NCBI RefSeq assembly: GCF_000410515.1
Contig: NC_021500.1
Location: forward strand, 2,294,001 to 2,358,000
DNA from: Enterobacter sp. R4-368
Lineage (GTDB): Bacteria > Pseudomonadota > Gammaproteobacteria > Enterobacterales > Enterobacteriaceae
DNA length: 64,000 nt
Direction: 5' to 3'
Below, piece after piece: positions 18,733 through 30,790 of this stretch (positions are counted from its first letter, which is position 1; every line of letters starts with the position of its first letter). The position numbers were made by a program, and so were the translations under genes. Below the pieces are notes generated by a model. The model made no database searches and had not been told where the DNA came from. It worked only from the letters and a program-made list of their open reading frames with translations.

Positions 18733-18860
18733 ATAAGCGCGATAACTATAACGCCATTGATAATCTTCGGCAATGCATAAGCTTCAAACAATTCTGGTTT
18801 ATCACCTGGGGTTATCACACTACAATAACCCTATGAGCCTATCCGAACAGGGACCCCAAC

Positions 18861-19160
18861 ATGATTGATCCGAAGAAAATTGAACAGATTGCGCGACAGG
18901 TTCACGAATCCATGCCGAAAGGGATCCGTGAGTTTGGGGAAGACGTTGAAAAGAAAATCCGTCAGACGCTGCAATCGCAGTTAACCCGCCTCGACCTGGT
19001 GAGCCGCGAAGAGTTTGACGTGCAGACGCAGGTTCTGCTGCGCACCCGCGAAAAACTGGCGTTGCTGGAACAGCGCCTCAGCGAGCTGGAAAGCCGCAGC
19101 AGCGGCAACGTCACCGAAGTGAAACCGGCCCCCGCCATCCCACCGGTTGATGAACAATAG
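18861..19160 (+). CDS. ubiK: Ubiquinone biosynthesis accessory factor UbiK (YqiC)
   Basis: 99 residues, compared with 96 in E. coli. It starts [19 protein letters not shown] and has a long amphipathic helix and C-terminal coiled coil ([17 protein letters not shown]). UbiK binds the UbiJ lipid-carrier protein and membranes to help ubiquinone synthesis. In E. coli several genes separate it from hldE; here the two are directly convergent. Confidence 0.95.
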   Translation: MIDPKKIEQIARQVHESMPKGIREFGEDVEKKIRQTLQSQLTRLDLVSREEFDVQTQVLLRTREKLALLEQRLSELESRSSGNVTEVKPAPAIPPVDEQ

Positions 19161-19161
19161 T

Positions 19162-19191
19162 AAAAAGCCCTCATAAAGAGGGCTTTTTCTT
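19162..19191 (+). terminator. Terminator of ubiK
   Basis: Stem AAAAGCCCTC / GAGGGCTTTTT with an ATAAA loop. It could also end hldE transcription from the other side. Confidence 0.88.
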
Positions 19192-19214
19192 TTCACCATT
19201 CACCAGCAGCGCCG

Positions 19215-20645
19215 TTATTGGCTGTCTTTCTGGATCTTTTTGATGATGTTGGTGGTTGAGCAGCCGTCTTCAAAGTTGAGCACCAGCACTTCCCCGCCGT
19301 TCGCCCACACCTCTTCGCTGCCCGCGATCTGTTCGGGTTTGTAATCACCACCTTTCACCAGCAGATCCGGCAGGATCCCGGCAATCAGGCGCTGCGGCGT
19401 ATCCTCTTCAAACGATACCACCCAGTCCACCGCTTCCAGCGCGCTCAGTACAATCATGCGCTGCTCCAGCGGGTTCACCGGACGGGTTTCCCCTTTCAGG
19501 CGTTTGGTGGACGCATCACTGTTAACCGCAACAATCAGGCGATCGCCCAGTTTGCGCGCATTCGCCAGATAAGAGACATGCCCGGCATGCAGAATGTCGA
19601 ACACGCCGTTGGTCATCACCACTTTCTCGCCGCGCTTACGCGCCGCCGCGACAGCGACTTTCAGTTCGTCTTCCGTCATCACACCGAAGCCGGTTTCCGC
19701 ACGGCCACGCACGGCATTTTCAAGCTCGATTGGCGACACGGTTGAGGTACCGAGTTTACCGACCACCACGCCTGCGGCCGCGTTGGCGAAGTAGCACGCC
19801 TCTTCCAGCGAATTCCCGGCCGCCAGCGTCGCCGCCAGCACGCCAATCACCGTATCGCCCGCACCGGTGACGTCATACACTTCCTGCGCCTGGGTCGGCA
19901 TATGCAGCGGCGCTTTGCCCGGCTGCAGTAGCGTCATCCCCTGCTCGGAACGGGTAACCAGCAGCGCAGAGAGCTCGTAATCGGCAATCAATTTCATGCC
20001 GCGTTCCACGATCTCATCTTCGCTTTTGCACTTCCCGGCCACCGCTTCAAACTCGGACAGGTTAGGAGTCAGCAGCGTGGCACCGCGATAGCGTTCAAAA
20101 TCCGTGCCTTTCGGATCGATAAGCACCGGCACACCGGCTTTGCGGGCCAGCGCGATCATCTGCTGAACACTTGCCAGCGCGCCTTTAGCGTAATCGGACA
20201 GCACCAGTGCGCCAATGTTGCCAAGCGCCTGGCTGATGCGTTCATGCAGCGGTTGCGGATCCACCCCTTCAAAACCCTCTTCAAAATCCAGGCGAATCAG
20301 CTGCTGGTTGCGCGACAGCACGCGCAACTTAGTGATGGTTGGATGCGTCGGAACAGAAACGAAGTCACATTTAACGTTAACATCCGCCAGCGCTTTGCTC
20401 AGCGCGCGCGCCGCATCGTCAATGCCAGTCAGACCAACCAGACGCGCCGTTGCGCCCAGCGAGGCAATGTTCATCGCCACGTTTGCCGCACCGCCCGGTC
20501 GCTCTTCAATGGTATCGACTTTCACAACCGGGACTGGCGCTTCCGGAGAGATACGGCTGGTTGGACCGTACCAGTAACGATCCAGCATCACATCACCCAC
20601 CACCATTACACCGGCTTGCTTAAACTCTGGCAGCGTCACTTTCAT
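19215..20645 (-). CDS. hldE: Bifunctional heptose-7-phosphate kinase / heptose-1-phosphate adenylyltransferase
   Basis: 476 residues from [20 protein letters not shown] (E. coli 477). The N-terminal ribokinase-type domain shows [15 protein letters not shown] and the [11 protein letters not shown] catalytic loop. The C-terminal nucleotidyltransferase has the HxGH motif in [20 protein letters not shown]. It makes ADP-heptose for the LPS inner core. An upstream in-frame extension is ignored because the known N-terminus and a Shine-Dalgarno (CAGGAG) fit 20645. It follows glnE by 46 bp. Confidence 0.97.
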   Translation of the reverse strand: MKVTLPEFKQAGVMVVGDVMLDRYWYGPTSRISPEAPVPVVKVDTIEERPGGAANVAMNIASLGATARLVGLTGIDDAARALSKALADVNVKCDFVSVPTHPTITKLRVLSRNQQLIRLDFEEGFEGVDPQPLHERISQALGNIGALVLSDYAKGALASVQQMIALARKAGVPVLIDPKGTDFERYRGATLLTPNLSEFEAVAGKCKSEDEIVERGMKLIADYELSALLVTRSEQGMTLLQPGKAPLHMPTQAQEVYDVTGAGDTVIGVLAATLAAGNSLEEACYFANAAAGVVVGKLGTSTVSPIELENAVRGRAETGFGVMTEDELKVAVAAARKRGEKVVMTNGVFDILHAGHVSYLANARKLGDRLIVAVNSDASTKRLKGETRPVNPLEQRMIVLSALEAVDWVVSFEEDTPQRLIAGILPDLLVKGGDYKPEQIAGSEEVWANGGEVLVLNFEDGCSTTNIIKKIQKDSQ

Positions 20646-20691
20646 TCCTGTCTCCTGAGAGATACAAAATTTGCGCGCGATGATACCACAC

Positions 20692-23541
20692 TTACGCCGG
20701 GGCGCACGGTTCCACCAGCCACTTGTTCCAGCTGGTTTTGATAAGCGCACGCTCAGCGACAAAACAGGAGCGCGCCACATGTCCCGGCAACTCTTGCAGC
20801 GCCAGGTGGTGCAGCTCATCACGCAATGTGGTGTACGCCAGCGTCAATGCCTGCGCTTCCTGCTCATCCATGATGCCGTTTTGCGCCAGCCCTTCAAGGA
20901 TGCGCACGTTATCCGACCAGCGCGTCAGTTTCGGCTTGTCATGGGCAAAACGCAGTACCAGATATTGGGCGATAAACTCAATATCGGTGATACCGCCTTC
21001 ATCGGCTTTCAGATCGAAGCGGTCTTTGTGCTTGTTGCCAAGATGGGCACGCATTTTTTCGCGCATTTCGCGCACTTCAGTTTGCAGCGTAGTGGCGTCG
21101 CGCGGCGTCATCAGGATATCGCGGCGAATGGCATCAAACTCGGCAGTCAGTTGCGGATCGCCATACACCACGCGCGCGCGGGCCAGCGCCTGATGTTCCC
21201 ACGTCCATGCTTCGTTTTTCTGATAATCAGCGAACGATTCCGCAGTGGTCACCAGCATTCCCGCAGCACCAGATGGGCGCAAACGCGCGTCGACTTCATA
21301 AAGAATGCCGGACGATGTGCGCGTGCTGAACAAGTGCATCACGCGCTGTGCAAGTCGCAGATAGAACTGGCGGCCATCGATTTCACGCTCGCCATCAGTC
21401 ATCACATCCATCGGGCAGTCGTGCAGGAACACCAGATCCAGATCGGAACTGTAACCCAGCTCCCAGCCGCCCAGTTTGCCATAACCGACCACCGCGAAAC
21501 CGCGCCCTTCGCGATCGTGCAGATGCGTCGGCTGGCCGTAACGCGCCACCATCTGCCCCCAGGCTTGCTGCACCACCGCATCAATAATCGCTTCCGCAAG
21601 CCAGGTTAAGTGATCGCTCACTTTCATTACTGGTAACGTACCGGCGATATCCGCCGCCGCCACGCGCAGCAACTGCGCCTGTTTAAACTGCCGCAGCGCC
21701 TCAAGCTGTTGCTCTTCATCCTCTTCCGGCACGCGCAGCAGGTATTGGCGCAGCTCATCGCGATAGGCGTTCATCGCCGTCGGTTGATAGAGCGTGTTCG
21801 GGTCGAGCAGTTCATCGAGCAGGATCGGGTAGCGCGCCAGTTGGCTGGCAACCATCGGCGACGCGGCGCACAGGGAAATGAGGTGTTTCAGTGCGCCGGG
21901 GAATTCACTCAGCAGCTCAAGGTATGTGGTGCGGGTAATAATCCCGGTAAGCAGCGGGGTCAGGCGCGACAGCGGCACTGGGGCATCGTCACGCGAGCAT
22001 ACATCGCTGAGCAGATGCGGCATTAAGTGATCGAGCACCTGCCGCCCGCGCGGGCCAATAGTGCGTTTATCCATCTCTTTGCGAAAATCGGCAATCAGCG
22101 CCACTACGCGGCGGCGATCGTCCTCTGCGAGATGCGCCAGCACAGGCGTAGAATCCTCTTCCTGCAACGCATCCTGCCACAGTTCGCGCCAGCTCTCAGA
22201 GAGGGCATCTTCCGGCGAATCCGTTTCATCATCGCCAATCAGTTCGTTAAAGATCCGGCGCACCGCCGACATATGCGCTTCCAGCGTTTCGTTCAGCGCT
22301 TCCCAGCTCTCTTTACCCATTCCCCAGGCGAGGCGCGCGCGATTCAGTTCATCGCCCGGCAGCGTCTGTGTCTGTTCGTCATTGATGCTCTGCAGCAGGT
22401 TTTCCAGCCGTCGCAGCCACAAATACGCCTCGCGCAGTCGGGTTGCATCACCATCCGGCAGCAGATGCAGTTGATCAATGGCCGCAAGCGTCGGCAACAG
22501 CGAACGCGATTGCAGCGCAGGCTCGCGACCGCCGCGAATCAGCTGGAAAACCTGGACGATAAATTCAATTTCGCGGATCCCGCCCGCGCCGAGTTTTATG
22601 TTGTCCTTCAGGCCACGGCGACGCACTTCGCGGGCGATCATGCCTTTCATGTTGCGCAGGGACTGGATCACGCTGAAGTCGATATAGCGGCGGAAAACAA
22701 ACGGGCGCAGCATTGCACGCAACTCTCGCGCATGGTCGCCGTCGTTATCGCCCATAATGCGCGCTTTCACCATCGCGTAGCGCTCCCAGTCGCGCCCCTG
22801 CTCCTGGTAGTAATCTTCCAGCGCGGCAAAGCTCAGCACCAGCGGGCCGCTGTCGCCAAACGGGCGCAAGCGCATATCGACGCGGTAGACAAAGCCATCC
22901 TGCGTTGGCTGGTCGAGGACTTTAATCAGCCGTTGACCAAGGCGGGTAAAAAACTGCGCATTATCCAGTTCACGGCGTCCGCCGCGCGTTGCGCCATTTT
23001 CCGGCCAGGCAAAAATCAAATCGATATCGGATGAGAAATTGAGTTCGCCGCCGCCCAGTTTGCCCATACCGAGCACCAGCATCGGCTGCGGCACGCCTTG
23101 CGGATTGCACGGCGTTCCCCACTCACGGCAGCAGGCGTCATAGAGCCAGTCGCGCGCGGCAACAATCAGGGTTTCCGCCAGCACGCTGAGCTGTTGCAGG
23201 ATATCCTCTTCCGCCACCAGTTGGAGCGCCTGGCTCCAGGCAATGCGCACCATGATGCGACGGCGAAACAACCGCAGCGCGCGCATCAGCGAGGCTTCAT
23301 CGGTGATACCCTCCAGCGCCGCCTGCAGCCATTGCGCATAGTGTTGCCACTCGTTCGCCGGCGGTGGCGCGCTTTCAAGCTCTGCCAGCCACTCAGGATG
23401 CGCGATGATGCTATCCTGAACAAAGTCACTAAAAGTGAGCACTGACTGCGCCTGCGCGCTCAGTGGCTGCGCGGTGAGCGCTTCCGGCAGACGAGAAAAA
23501 ACCGTTTGCCAGTGTTGCGACAATCCTGCGTGGTGCGGCAT
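20692..23541 (-). CDS. glnE: Bifunctional glutamine synthetase adenylyltransferase/deadenylase
   Basis: 949 residues from [20 protein letters not shown] (E. coli 946). It contains two nucleotidyltransferase domains, seen as [15 protein letters not shown] in the N-terminal deadenylase half and [16 protein letters not shown] in the C-terminal adenylylase half. It adds or removes AMP on GlnA under control of PII. The gene begins 16 bp after ygiF ends and precedes hldE. Confidence 0.97.
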   Translation of the reverse strand: MPHHAGLSQHWQTVFSRLPEALTAQPLSAQAQSVLTFSDFVQDSIIAHPEWLAELESAPPPANEWQHYAQWLQAALEGITDEASLMRALRLFRRRIMVRIAWSQALQLVAEEDILQQLSVLAETLIVAARDWLYDACCREWGTPCNPQGVPQPMLVLGMGKLGGGELNFSSDIDLIFAWPENGATRGGRRELDNAQFFTRLGQRLIKVLDQPTQDGFVYRVDMRLRPFGDSGPLVLSFAALEDYYQEQGRDWERYAMVKARIMGDNDGDHARELRAMLRPFVFRRYIDFSVIQSLRNMKGMIAREVRRRGLKDNIKLGAGGIREIEFIVQVFQLIRGGREPALQSRSLLPTLAAIDQLHLLPDGDATRLREAYLWLRRLENLLQSINDEQTQTLPGDELNRARLAWGMGKESWEALNETLEAHMSAVRRIFNELIGDDETDSPEDALSESWRELWQDALQEEDSTPVLAHLAEDDRRRVVALIADFRKEMDKRTIGPRGRQVLDHLMPHLLSDVCSRDDAPVPLSRLTPLLTGIITRTTYLELLSEFPGALKHLISLCAASPMVASQLARYPILLDELLDPNTLYQPTAMNAYRDELRQYLLRVPEEDEEQQLEALRQFKQAQLLRVAAADIAGTLPVMKVSDHLTWLAEAIIDAVVQQAWGQMVARYGQPTHLHDREGRGFAVVGYGKLGGWELGYSSDLDLVFLHDCPMDVMTDGEREIDGRQFYLRLAQRVMHLFSTRTSSGILYEVDARLRPSGAAGMLVTTAESFADYQKNEAWTWEHQALARARVVYGDPQLTAEFDAIRRDILMTPRDATTLQTEVREMREKMRAHLGNKHKDRFDLKADEGGITDIEFIAQYLVLRFAHDKPKLTRWSDNVRILEGLAQNGIMDEQEAQALTLAYTTLRDELHHLALQELPGHVARSCFVAERALIKTSWNKWLVEPCAPA

Positions 23542-23557
23542 GCGAAATATCCTTTCG

Positions 23558-24859
23558 TTAACGTTTTCCGCTGTGCAACCAGAACGGCTCCTGGGTAATC
23601 GCGGTATTACGGAAATGTTCGATTTCGACTCTCTGGCGCGTTTCAATGGCGTGCTGAAGCCCCTGCCAGTTTTCCAGCCACTCCACGGCGCGTGCGCGAT
23701 CGTAATGCCCGGCCATCAGTAACACGCTGTCGATATCACGCGCCAGGCGCGGCAACTGGTCGCGATAGCTGTCGCCCAGCGGCTGGGCAAAGGCTTTTTT
23801 CAGCTCGGCGGCGCAGCGTGACAGATGGACATCGGCAAAGCGTTTAAAGGAGTCGGCGAATTTGGCCTGCGCTTTTTCATCAAGGAAGGTTCGCCAGCCC
23901 TGCGTCACTAACCACTCGGTGAGCACCAGTTTCGCCAGGGCTGACTGCGCGCTCCACACCGCCGTATTCGCTGAAACGGCAGACGTAATGGTCGCTTCAG
24001 ACTGGGTCAGCAGATCACGTAAGTGAGCGCTCGCTTTGCGTGGGACAATACCGCCAAACAGCGCCAGCGTGTGGCGCAGCAAGGCAATGGCGCTCAGAAC
24101 ATCGGCTTTCGCTTTCTCATTTCCTCGCACCCACAGCTCTTCATGGTATTGCCATTGCGACAACGCCAGTTCCAGCGCGGCGGCAAAAGCCTGCTCAACG
24201 CTGGCCTTGGCGGGGGTTTGCAGAATCGCCGTTGGGCGGCGTTCGCGCACGGCATTGCCCTGCGCCAGGTGGTAACCGCGCGCCGCTTTGCTCAGGCTAC
24301 CCTGACGCAGCCCGGAGACATTCACCAGCTGGCGCGCCAGCTTGAGGATATCCGCCGGAGAACCGCTCAGCAGTTCCAGCTCCAGTTCGCAAATCGGCTC
24401 AACAAATTCACCCGCTTTGACTTCGCCTAAATCAAGGCCAATCTCAATGCGGCTCTCGCCAACGTTAACCAGCCATTTTTCACGGTAGAAATCGGTGCTA
24501 AACAGCGGCTGCACTCGCGCCTGTAAATCTTGCGGAAGTACGCCATCAGGCCATACTTCTGCCGGGAAGCGCGCCAGATCGAGTTCCGGCTGGGTAAGCG
24601 GAATATTGTATTCAGGCCGCTGATGCAAACCGCCAATTACCCGCCCGGCGATTTTCATCGTCATCTCGTACTGACCGTCAAAACCGCGGATGCGCAGCCC
24701 CATATCGTGGCCGCGCAGCCAGTTATCCGGCGTCTCGTAATAGATGTTGAGTAACTGGCTGGACGCGATATGTTCTTCGGTCAGCGTATGCAGATGTTGA
24801 CGAAGCGTTTCCACGCTATCGCTCTTCACGATAAACTTTAATTCGATTTCCTGAGCCAT
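23558..24859 (-). CDS. ygiF: Inorganic triphosphatase YgiF (CYTH and CHAD domains)
   Basis: 433 residues, identical in length to E. coli. The N-terminal CYTH domain opens with [11 protein letters not shown] and has the charged barrel strands ([20 protein letters not shown]). The C-terminal CHAD helical domain is His/Arg-rich ([20 protein letters not shown]). CYTH enzymes hydrolyse tripolyphosphate; CHAD domains bind polyphosphate. First gene of a likely ygiF-glnE-hldE transcription unit. Confidence 0.96.
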   Translation of the reverse strand: MAQEIELKFIVKSDSVETLRQHLHTLTEEHIASSQLLNIYYETPDNWLRGHDMGLRIRGFDGQYEMTMKIAGRVIGGLHQRPEYNIPLTQPELDLARFPAEVWPDGVLPQDLQARVQPLFSTDFYREKWLVNVGESRIEIGLDLGEVKAGEFVEPICELELELLSGSPADILKLARQLVNVSGLRQGSLSKAARGYHLAQGNAVRERRPTAILQTPAKASVEQAFAAALELALSQWQYHEELWVRGNEKAKADVLSAIALLRHTLALFGGIVPRKASAHLRDLLTQSEATITSAVSANTAVWSAQSALAKLVLTEWLVTQGWRTFLDEKAQAKFADSFKRFADVHLSRCAAELKKAFAQPLGDSYRDQLPRLARDIDSVLLMAGHYDRARAVEWLENWQGLQHAIETRQRVEIEHFRNTAITQEPFWLHSGKR

Positions 24860-25098
24860 GGCCTTGCACTTATGGTTATGTCACATCAGTGAAAATTTCG
24901 GCGAACTAACGCGCCCTATGTTTGTCAGTAGATAGTATTTTGCGTCAAATTGCCATGCAATGCGCAATCTGACGGGTGCAAAAGTTCGCGTAAGTGCGCA
25001 GTTTGACCTGGAAGATTCCGATTGATGCCAGCAGCCGGGTGTCGTCAGACTGTTGCCACTGTTTATCACTCACGTTTAATGAAAATAATGACTGCCTG

Positions 25099-25713
25099 AT
25101 GCCAAAATTACGCCTGATTGGATTAACCCTTTTTGCACTTAGCGTGTCTGTTGGTACCCACGCCGAAGAAAAACGTTATGTTTCCGATGAACTGAATACC
25201 TGGGTACGTAGCGGCCCGGGCGATAATTATCGCCTTGTCGGCACGGTAAATGCCGGCGAGGAAGTCACGCTGTTGCAAGAAAACAGTGATTACGGCCAGG
25301 TGCGCGATAGCACCGGGCGTACCGCGTGGATCCCACTGAAAGAGCTGAACAGCCAGCCAAGTCTGCGCACCCGCGTGCCAGAGCTGGAAAACCAGGTGAA
25401 AACGCTGACCGATAAACTGAGCAATATCGATAATACCTGGAACCAGAAAACCGCTGAGATGCAGCAGAAAGTCGCCCAGAGCGATGGCGTGATTAGCGGT
25501 CTGAAAGATGAAAATCAAAAGCTCAAAAATGAGTTAATCGTGGCGCAGAAGAAGGTGAATGCCGCGAACCTGCAACTCGATGACAAACAGCGCACCATCA
25601 TTATGCAGTGGTTTATGTATGGCGGCGGCGTGCTGGGCGCGGGCCTGATCCTCGGCCTGTTGTTACCGCATATGATCCCCACCCGTAAACGCAAAGATCG
25701 CTGGATGAACTAA
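25099..25713 (+). CDS. ygiM: SH3-domain membrane protein YgiM
   Basis: 204 residues from [20 protein letters not shown] signal peptide is cleaved after THA. A bacterial SH3 domain follows ([19 protein letters not shown] ... [10 protein letters not shown]), then a coiled coil (residues ~95-165, [19 protein letters not shown] onward), a C-terminal membrane helix ([18 protein letters not shown]) and a basic tail. The start is set where the signal peptide begins. It is 67 bp upstream of cca; its role is not well established. Confidence 0.92.
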   Translation: MPKLRLIGLTLFALSVSVGTHAEEKRYVSDELNTWVRSGPGDNYRLVGTVNAGEEVTLLQENSDYGQVRDSTGRTAWIPLKELNSQPSLRTRVPELENQVKTLTDKLSNIDNTWNQKTAEMQQKVAQSDGVISGLKDENQKLKNELIVAQKKVNAANLQLDDKQRTIIMQWFMYGGGVLGAGLILGLLLPHMIPTRKRKDRWMN

Positions 25714-25780
25714 GCAGATTCGCCATCTTCTCTACACTTACGTATTATCTGTCGGCAAATGTGTAGAGGAGAGTGGCGGC

Positions 25781-27022
25781 GTGAAGAGTTATCTGGTCGG
25801 TGGTGCAGTACGTGATACGTTGTTGGGCCTGCCGGTCAAAGACAAAGATTGGGTTGTTGTCGGCGCGACGCCGCAAGAGATGCTCGACGCGGGCTACCAG
25901 CAGGTAGGCCGCGACTTTCCTGTATTCCTCCACCCGCAAAGCCACGAAGAGTACGCGCTGGCGCGTACCGAGCGCAAATCTGGCTCCGGCTATACCGGTT
26001 TCACCTGTTATGCCGCGCCAGACGTGACGCTGGAGCAGGATCTGCTGCGCCGTGATTTAACCGTGAACGCGCTGGCGCAAGATAGCCAGGGCGAGATTAT
26101 CGATCCCTATGGCGGCCAGCAGGATCTGCGTAACCGCATTCTGCGCCACGTCTCCCCGGCTTTTGGTGAAGATCCGCTTCGCGTGTTACGCGTCGCGCGC
26201 TTTGCCGCCCGTTACGCGCACCTTAGCTTCCGTATCGCCGATGAAACGCAGGCTCTGATGCGCGCGATGACCGATGCGGGTGAACTTGAACACCTGACAC
26301 CCGAACGGGTGTGGAAAGAGACCGAGAGCGCACTGCAAACCCGCAATCCGCAGGTTTATTTCCAGGTGCTACGCGATTGCGGTGCGCTGAAAGTGCTGTT
26401 CCCGGAGATCGACGCGCTGTTTGGCGTACCGGCACCGGCGAAATGGCATCCGGAGATCGATACAGGTGTGCACACGTTAATGACGCTCTCGATGGCGGCG
26501 ATGCTCAGCCCGCATGTTGATGTGCGCTTCGCCACATTGTGCCACGATTTAGGCAAAGCGCTGACGCCAAAATCGCTCTGGCCGCGCCATCATGGGCACG
26601 GCCCGGCGGGCGTTAAACTGGTCGAGGGGTTGTGCCAGCGGCTGCGCGTACCCAACGAGATCCGCGATTTAGCCAAACTGGTGGCGGAGTTTCACGACCT
26701 GATCCATACCTTCCCCATTTTACAGCCGAAAACCATCGTCAAATTGTTCGATACCATCGACGCATGGCGCAAACCGCAGCGTGTCGAGCAAATCGCACTG
26801 ACCAGCGAAGCGGACGTGCGTGGGCGCACCGGTTTTGAAGCCTGCGACTATTCGCAGGGGCGTTTACTGCGTGAAGCCTGGGAAGTGGCGCGCGCCGTGC
26901 CAACGAAAGCAGTCATAGAGGCAGGGTTTACGGGAGCAGAAGTACGGGAAGAGCTGACGCGTCGGCGGATTGCAGCGCTGGCGGTCTGGAAGGAACATCG
27001 CTGCCCTCAGCCGAAAGACTGA
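25781..27022 (+). CDS. cca: Multifunctional CCA-adding tRNA nucleotidyltransferase
   Basis: 413 residues (E. coli 412), beginning with GTG after GAGGAGAG. The nucleotidyltransferase head shows [13 protein letters not shown] and the catalytic [22 protein letters not shown] and [12 protein letters not shown] follow. The C-terminal HD domain ([16 protein letters not shown]) gives the phosphatase and phosphodiesterase activities of the gamma-proteobacterial form. It builds and repairs the tRNA 3' CCA end. Confidence 0.97.
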   Translation: MKSYLVGGAVRDTLLGLPVKDKDWVVVGATPQEMLDAGYQQVGRDFPVFLHPQSHEEYALARTERKSGSGYTGFTCYAAPDVTLEQDLLRRDLTVNALAQDSQGEIIDPYGGQQDLRNRILRHVSPAFGEDPLRVLRVARFAARYAHLSFRIADETQALMRAMTDAGELEHLTPERVWKETESALQTRNPQVYFQVLRDCGALKVLFPEIDALFGVPAPAKWHPEIDTGVHTLMTLSMAAMLSPHVDVRFATLCHDLGKALTPKSLWPRHHGHGPAGVKLVEGLCQRLRVPNEIRDLAKLVAEFHDLIHTFPILQPKTIVKLFDTIDAWRKPQRVEQIALTSEADVRGRTGFEACDYSQGRLLREAWEVARAVPTKAVIEAGFTGAEVREELTRRRIAALAVWKEHRCPQPKD

Positions 27023-27033
27023 GGGCGCAAGCC

Positions 27034-27855
27034 TTAGAAGAAGACCAGATAAACCGCTGCCGCGACCACAAAACGGTAAATCGCAAACGGAATAAAGGAG
27101 ATGTGTTTAATCAGCTCCAGGAAGGTTTTGATAGCGATCAGCGCAACGATAAATGCGGTGATAAAACCCACGGCGAACATCGGGATATCACCCACGGTGA
27201 GAAAGCCCATGCTCTTGTAGAGATCCAGTACCGTCGCGCCCATCATCATCGGCACCGCCAGCAGGAAAGAGAACTCGGACGCCGCATAGCGGCTAACGCC
27301 CATCAACATGCCGCCGGAGATCGTCGCCCCGGAGCGGGAAAAACCCGGCCACAGCGCCAGACACTGGAAACAACCAATCATAAACGCCTGGCGATAGGTC
27401 ATATCATCCACGCCCTGCGCGCGCGGGACTTTCGGCTTCAGCACTTCGGCGGCAATCAGCAAGAAACCCCCGACTACCAGCGCATAGGTCACATTGAGCG
27501 GGTTAAATAGCGATTTGATGGTATCGTGGAATACCAGCCCCAGTACCACCGCCGGGATCATGCCTAACAGGATATGAATCAGCGTCAGGCGGCCGGTGCC
27601 AGTCCCTTCATGCGGCTGCCTGCCGAAATGAATGCCAATCAGGCCAAACAAACGTCGCCAGAACATCACCACCACCGCGAGGATCGAACCTAACTGGATC
27701 ACCACCTCGAACGTTTTTGCCGTATCACCTTCAAAGCCTAATAAATGCCCCACGATGATCATGTGACCGGTACTGGATACGGGCAGAAATTCTGTGAGAC
27801 CTTCAACGACACCCAGAATGGCTGCTACCAGCAATGAATGCATATCGCCCATCAA
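27034..27855 (-). CDS. uppP: Undecaprenyl-diphosphatase
   Basis: 273 residues, the BacA protein. The two conserved active-site regions are [17 protein letters not shown] (Glu and His) and [17 protein letters not shown] (Ser and Arg), in a multi-helix membrane protein. It recycles the lipid carrier for peptidoglycan and O-antigen synthesis and gives bacitracin tolerance. An in-frame ATG three codons later is an alternative start. Convergent with cca; a GCCCTCAG/CTGAGGGC hairpin covers the cca stop. Confidence 0.97.
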   Translation of the reverse strand: MMGDMHSLLVAAILGVVEGLTEFLPVSSTGHMIIVGHLLGFEGDTAKTFEVVIQLGSILAVVVMFWRRLFGLIGIHFGRQPHEGTGTGRLTLIHILLGMIPAVVLGLVFHDTIKSLFNPLNVTYALVVGGFLLIAAEVLKPKVPRAQGVDDMTYRQAFMIGCFQCLALWPGFSRSGATISGGMLMGVSRYAASEFSFLLAVPMMMGATVLDLYKSMGFLTVGDIPMFAVGFITAFIVALIAIKTFLELIKHISFIPFAIYRFVVAAAVYLVFF

Positions 27856-27959
27856 ATAAACCCCTAAAAAGATATAAAAAACGGCTTATCCCGTGGAGAA
27901 GCCGCGAAAGACCGAGATCTATGACCTGAATACTAGCGCTTGGTTTAACTATTATGAAT

Positions 27960-28328
27960 TTAAATACTTTCTTTCAGATTTAGGCCACGTTCGATAACCA
28001 CACCCACATTCAGCGCGCGCGCAACCGCGCCAGGTTTACTCAATTTGATACGTACCCAGGGCGAATTAAAACGAGCCAGCAGCAGCTCAGCGACTTCCTC
28101 CGCAACGCGTTCAACCAGTGCAAAACGCCCGCCTTCGACGTGGCCGATAATCACATCAGCGATATCCGCGTAGCTCAGACAATCATTCACATCGTCGCTT
28201 TTCGCCGCCACGCGGTTATCCCAGGCCATTTCGATATCGAACACCAGCTTCTGCTCAATGGTCTGTTCCCAGTCGTAAACACCAATGGTGGTGATAACCG
28301 AAAGTTGCTCTATAAATACAATGTCCAT
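27960..28328 (-). CDS. folB: Dihydroneopterin aldolase/epimerase
   Basis: 122 residues from [20 protein letters not shown], the length of E. coli FolB. The fold is the T-fold; the conserved glutamate and VYDWEQ plus LSYADIAD are present. It makes 6-hydroxymethyl-dihydropterin for folate. GAGGTG stands before 28328, which rejects the longer in-frame reading that overlaps plsY. Divergent from plsY. Confidence 0.95.
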   Translation of the reverse strand: MDIVFIEQLSVITTIGVYDWEQTIEQKLVFDIEMAWDNRVAAKSDDVNDCLSYADIADVIIGHVEGGRFALVERVAEEVAELLLARFNSPWVRIKLSKPGAVARALNVGVVIERGLNLKESI

Positions 28329-28491
28329 TTCACCTCGCCTGCTATTTGCCCCGCCATTGCCGCCGCCAGGCCGCATCTTTATTGGCTGCCTGTCAGATTT
28401 TGCGCAAAACCTGGATACCACTTTCCATCATTTATGCGTATTATCCATGGATGCAGAGAATAAAACGACATTTTCACAACGGAACAGCGTT

Positions 28492-29115
28492 ATGAGTGCA
28501 ATCGCGCCTGGGATGATTCTCCTTGCATACCTTTGTGGCTCTATTTCCAGCGCCATTCTGGTCTGCCGCATCGCCGGTCTGCCCGATCCGCGCGAGAGTG
28601 GCTCCGGTAATCCCGGAGCGACCAACGTATTACGCATTGGTGGCAAAGGTGCCGCGCTAACGGTACTGATTTTTGATGTCTTAAAAGGCATGCTGCCAGT
28701 GTGGGGCGCGTATGCGCTTGGCGTCACGCCGTTCTGGCTCGGCCTTATCGCGATTGCCGCCTGTCTGGGTCATATCTGGCCGGTTTTCTTTAAGTTTCAA
28801 GGCGGTAAAGGCGTGGCGACGGCATTCGGCGCTATCGCACCTATCGGCTGGGATTTAACGGGCGTGATGGCGGGAACCTGGCTGTTAACGGTGCTGCTGA
28901 GCGGCTATTCATCGTTGGGGGCGATTGTCAGCGCGTTGATCGCACCATTTTACGTCTGGTGGTTCAAACCGCAGTTCACTTTCCCGGTCGCGATGCTGTC
29001 CTGCCTGATCCTGCTACGCCATCACGACAATATTCAGCGCCTGTGGCGACATCAGGAAGGCAAAATCTGGTCGAAGCTGAAGAAGAAAAAAGAAGAGAAA
29101 GGAAAAGCGTCATAA
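28492..29115 (+). CDS. plsY: Acyl-phosphate:glycerol-3-phosphate acyltransferase
   Basis: 207 residues from [20 protein letters not shown] (E. coli 205). The three PlsY motifs are visible: [25 protein letters not shown] and [14 protein letters not shown]. It makes lysophosphatidic acid in the inner membrane. The C-terminus is very lysine-rich. The longer in-frame reading upstream overlaps folB on the opposite strand and is not used. Confidence 0.95.
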   Translation: MSAIAPGMILLAYLCGSISSAILVCRIAGLPDPRESGSGNPGATNVLRIGGKGAALTVLIFDVLKGMLPVWGAYALGVTPFWLGLIAIAACLGHIWPVFFKFQGGKGVATAFGAIAPIGWDLTGVMAGTWLLTVLLSGYSSLGAIVSALIAPFYVWWFKPQFTFPVAMLSCLILLRHHDNIQRLWRHQEGKIWSKLKKKKEEKGKAS

Positions 29116-29154
29116 TATCGCCCGGCGCACAGTGTGCTACCGGGCCATCACGGT

Positions 29155-30168
29155 TTACGCCGCAGGCAACTCCGCCAGTGGCCAGCGTGGACGCACAGTC
29201 ACCCCCAGCCCTGCATCATTACCCGCTTTCAGACGCACCATTCCCGCATAGGCGATCATCGCGCCGTTATCGGTGCAAAACTCCGGGCGTGCATAGAACA
29301 CTTCGCCACGACGCTTGTGCATCATTTCCGCCAGTTTCGCGCGCAGCGTACGGTTGGCGCTCACGCCACCGGCCATAACCAGACGCGTAAAACCGGTTTG
29401 ATCCAGCGCACGCTTGCATTTGATCATCAGCGTATCGACTACGGCGTCTTCAAACGCACGCGCAATATCGGCGCGGGTTTGATCGTCAGAACCGTTGTTA
29501 CGAATGGTGTTCGCCGCGAAAGTTTTCAGACCGGAGAAGCTAAAATCCAGCCCCGGACGATCGGTCATCGGACGCGGGAAAACAAAACGGCCTTCCGTGC
29601 CCTGAGCCGCCAGTTTTGAGAGCATCGGCCCGCCCGGGTAATCAAGCCCCAGCAGCTTAGCCGTTTTATCAAAAGCTTCCCCGGCGGCATCATCAATCGA
29701 CTCACCAAGCAGCTCATAATGTCCGATGCCGGTTACGCTGATAAGCTGCGTATGCCCACCGGAAACCAGCAGCGCAACGAATGGAAACGCCGGTGGATTC
29801 TCTTCCAGCATTGGCGCCAGCAAGTGCCCTTCCATATGGTGAACCGGGATGGCGGGAACGTCCCAGGCGAAAGCGAGCGAACGGCCAACCGTCGCACCAA
29901 CCAGCAGCGCACCGACAAGACCAGGCCCTGCGGTGTAAGCCACTGCATCGATATCTTTCGCAGTTAACCCGGACTCTTTCAACGCGGCCTGAATCAGCGG
30001 TACGGTTTTACGCACGTGATCGCGCGAAGCCAGCTCTGGCACAACACCGCCGTAATCGGCGTGAAGTTTTACCTGACTATACAGTTGGTTGGCTAACAGC
30101 CCTTGTTGATCGTCATAGATTGCGATGCCAGTTTCATCGCAGGATGTTTCAATGCCCAGTATGCGCAT
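29155..30168 (-). CDS. tsaD: tRNA N6-adenosine threonylcarbamoyltransferase
   Basis: 337 residues, identical to the E. coli length. [19 protein letters not shown] begins the ASKHA ATPase fold; the metal-binding [11 protein letters not shown] and GGHTQLI motifs are intact, as is [12 protein letters not shown]. With TsaB, TsaC and TsaE it makes t6A37 of ANN-decoding tRNAs. It is divergent from rpsU. Confidence 0.98.
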   Translation of the reverse strand: MRILGIETSCDETGIAIYDDQQGLLANQLYSQVKLHADYGGVVPELASRDHVRKTVPLIQAALKESGLTAKDIDAVAYTAGPGLVGALLVGATVGRSLAFAWDVPAIPVHHMEGHLLAPMLEENPPAFPFVALLVSGGHTQLISVTGIGHYELLGESIDDAAGEAFDKTAKLLGLDYPGGPMLSKLAAQGTEGRFVFPRPMTDRPGLDFSFSGLKTFAANTIRNNGSDDQTRADIARAFEDAVVDTLMIKCKRALDQTGFTRLVMAGGVSANRTLRAKLAEMMHKRRGEVFYARPEFCTDNGAMIAYAGMVRLKAGNDAGLGVTVRPRWPLAELPAA

Positions 30169-30226
30169 GACTCTGTTTACCTCTTTGCAATAGCGCGCAG
30201 TGTAGGGCGAATGCGGGTCGAAGTAA

Positions 30227-30622
<396 letters not shown>

Positions 30623-30628
30623 TCTGTC

Positions 30629-30649
30629 AGGGCAAGCGCCCTTTCGTTT
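30629..30649 (+). terminator. Attenuator between rpsU and dnaG
   Basis: AGGGC AAGC GCCCT followed by a short T stretch, at the position of the E. coli T1 attenuator that lowers dnaG expression relative to rpsU. Confidence 0.75.
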
Positions 30650-30790
30650 AGACCGAGTTGTAGTTGTAAGGCCGTGCTTCCGAAAGGAATGCGCGGCTTA
30701 TTTTCGTTTATAACCTGATATAACCTGCGGATTTCGGTCGCATCATGTTGGCCCGGAAAACAACGGCTATAAAAGATCAAAACGGGGCTT

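Noticed and set aside
18612..18818. Minus-strand open frame across the FMN riboswitch
   Set aside because: The RNA element explains the sequence; the peptide has no family look.
20671..21609. Long plus-strand frames opposite glnE (also 22027-23034)
   Set aside because: Shadow frames of glnE with no start signals.
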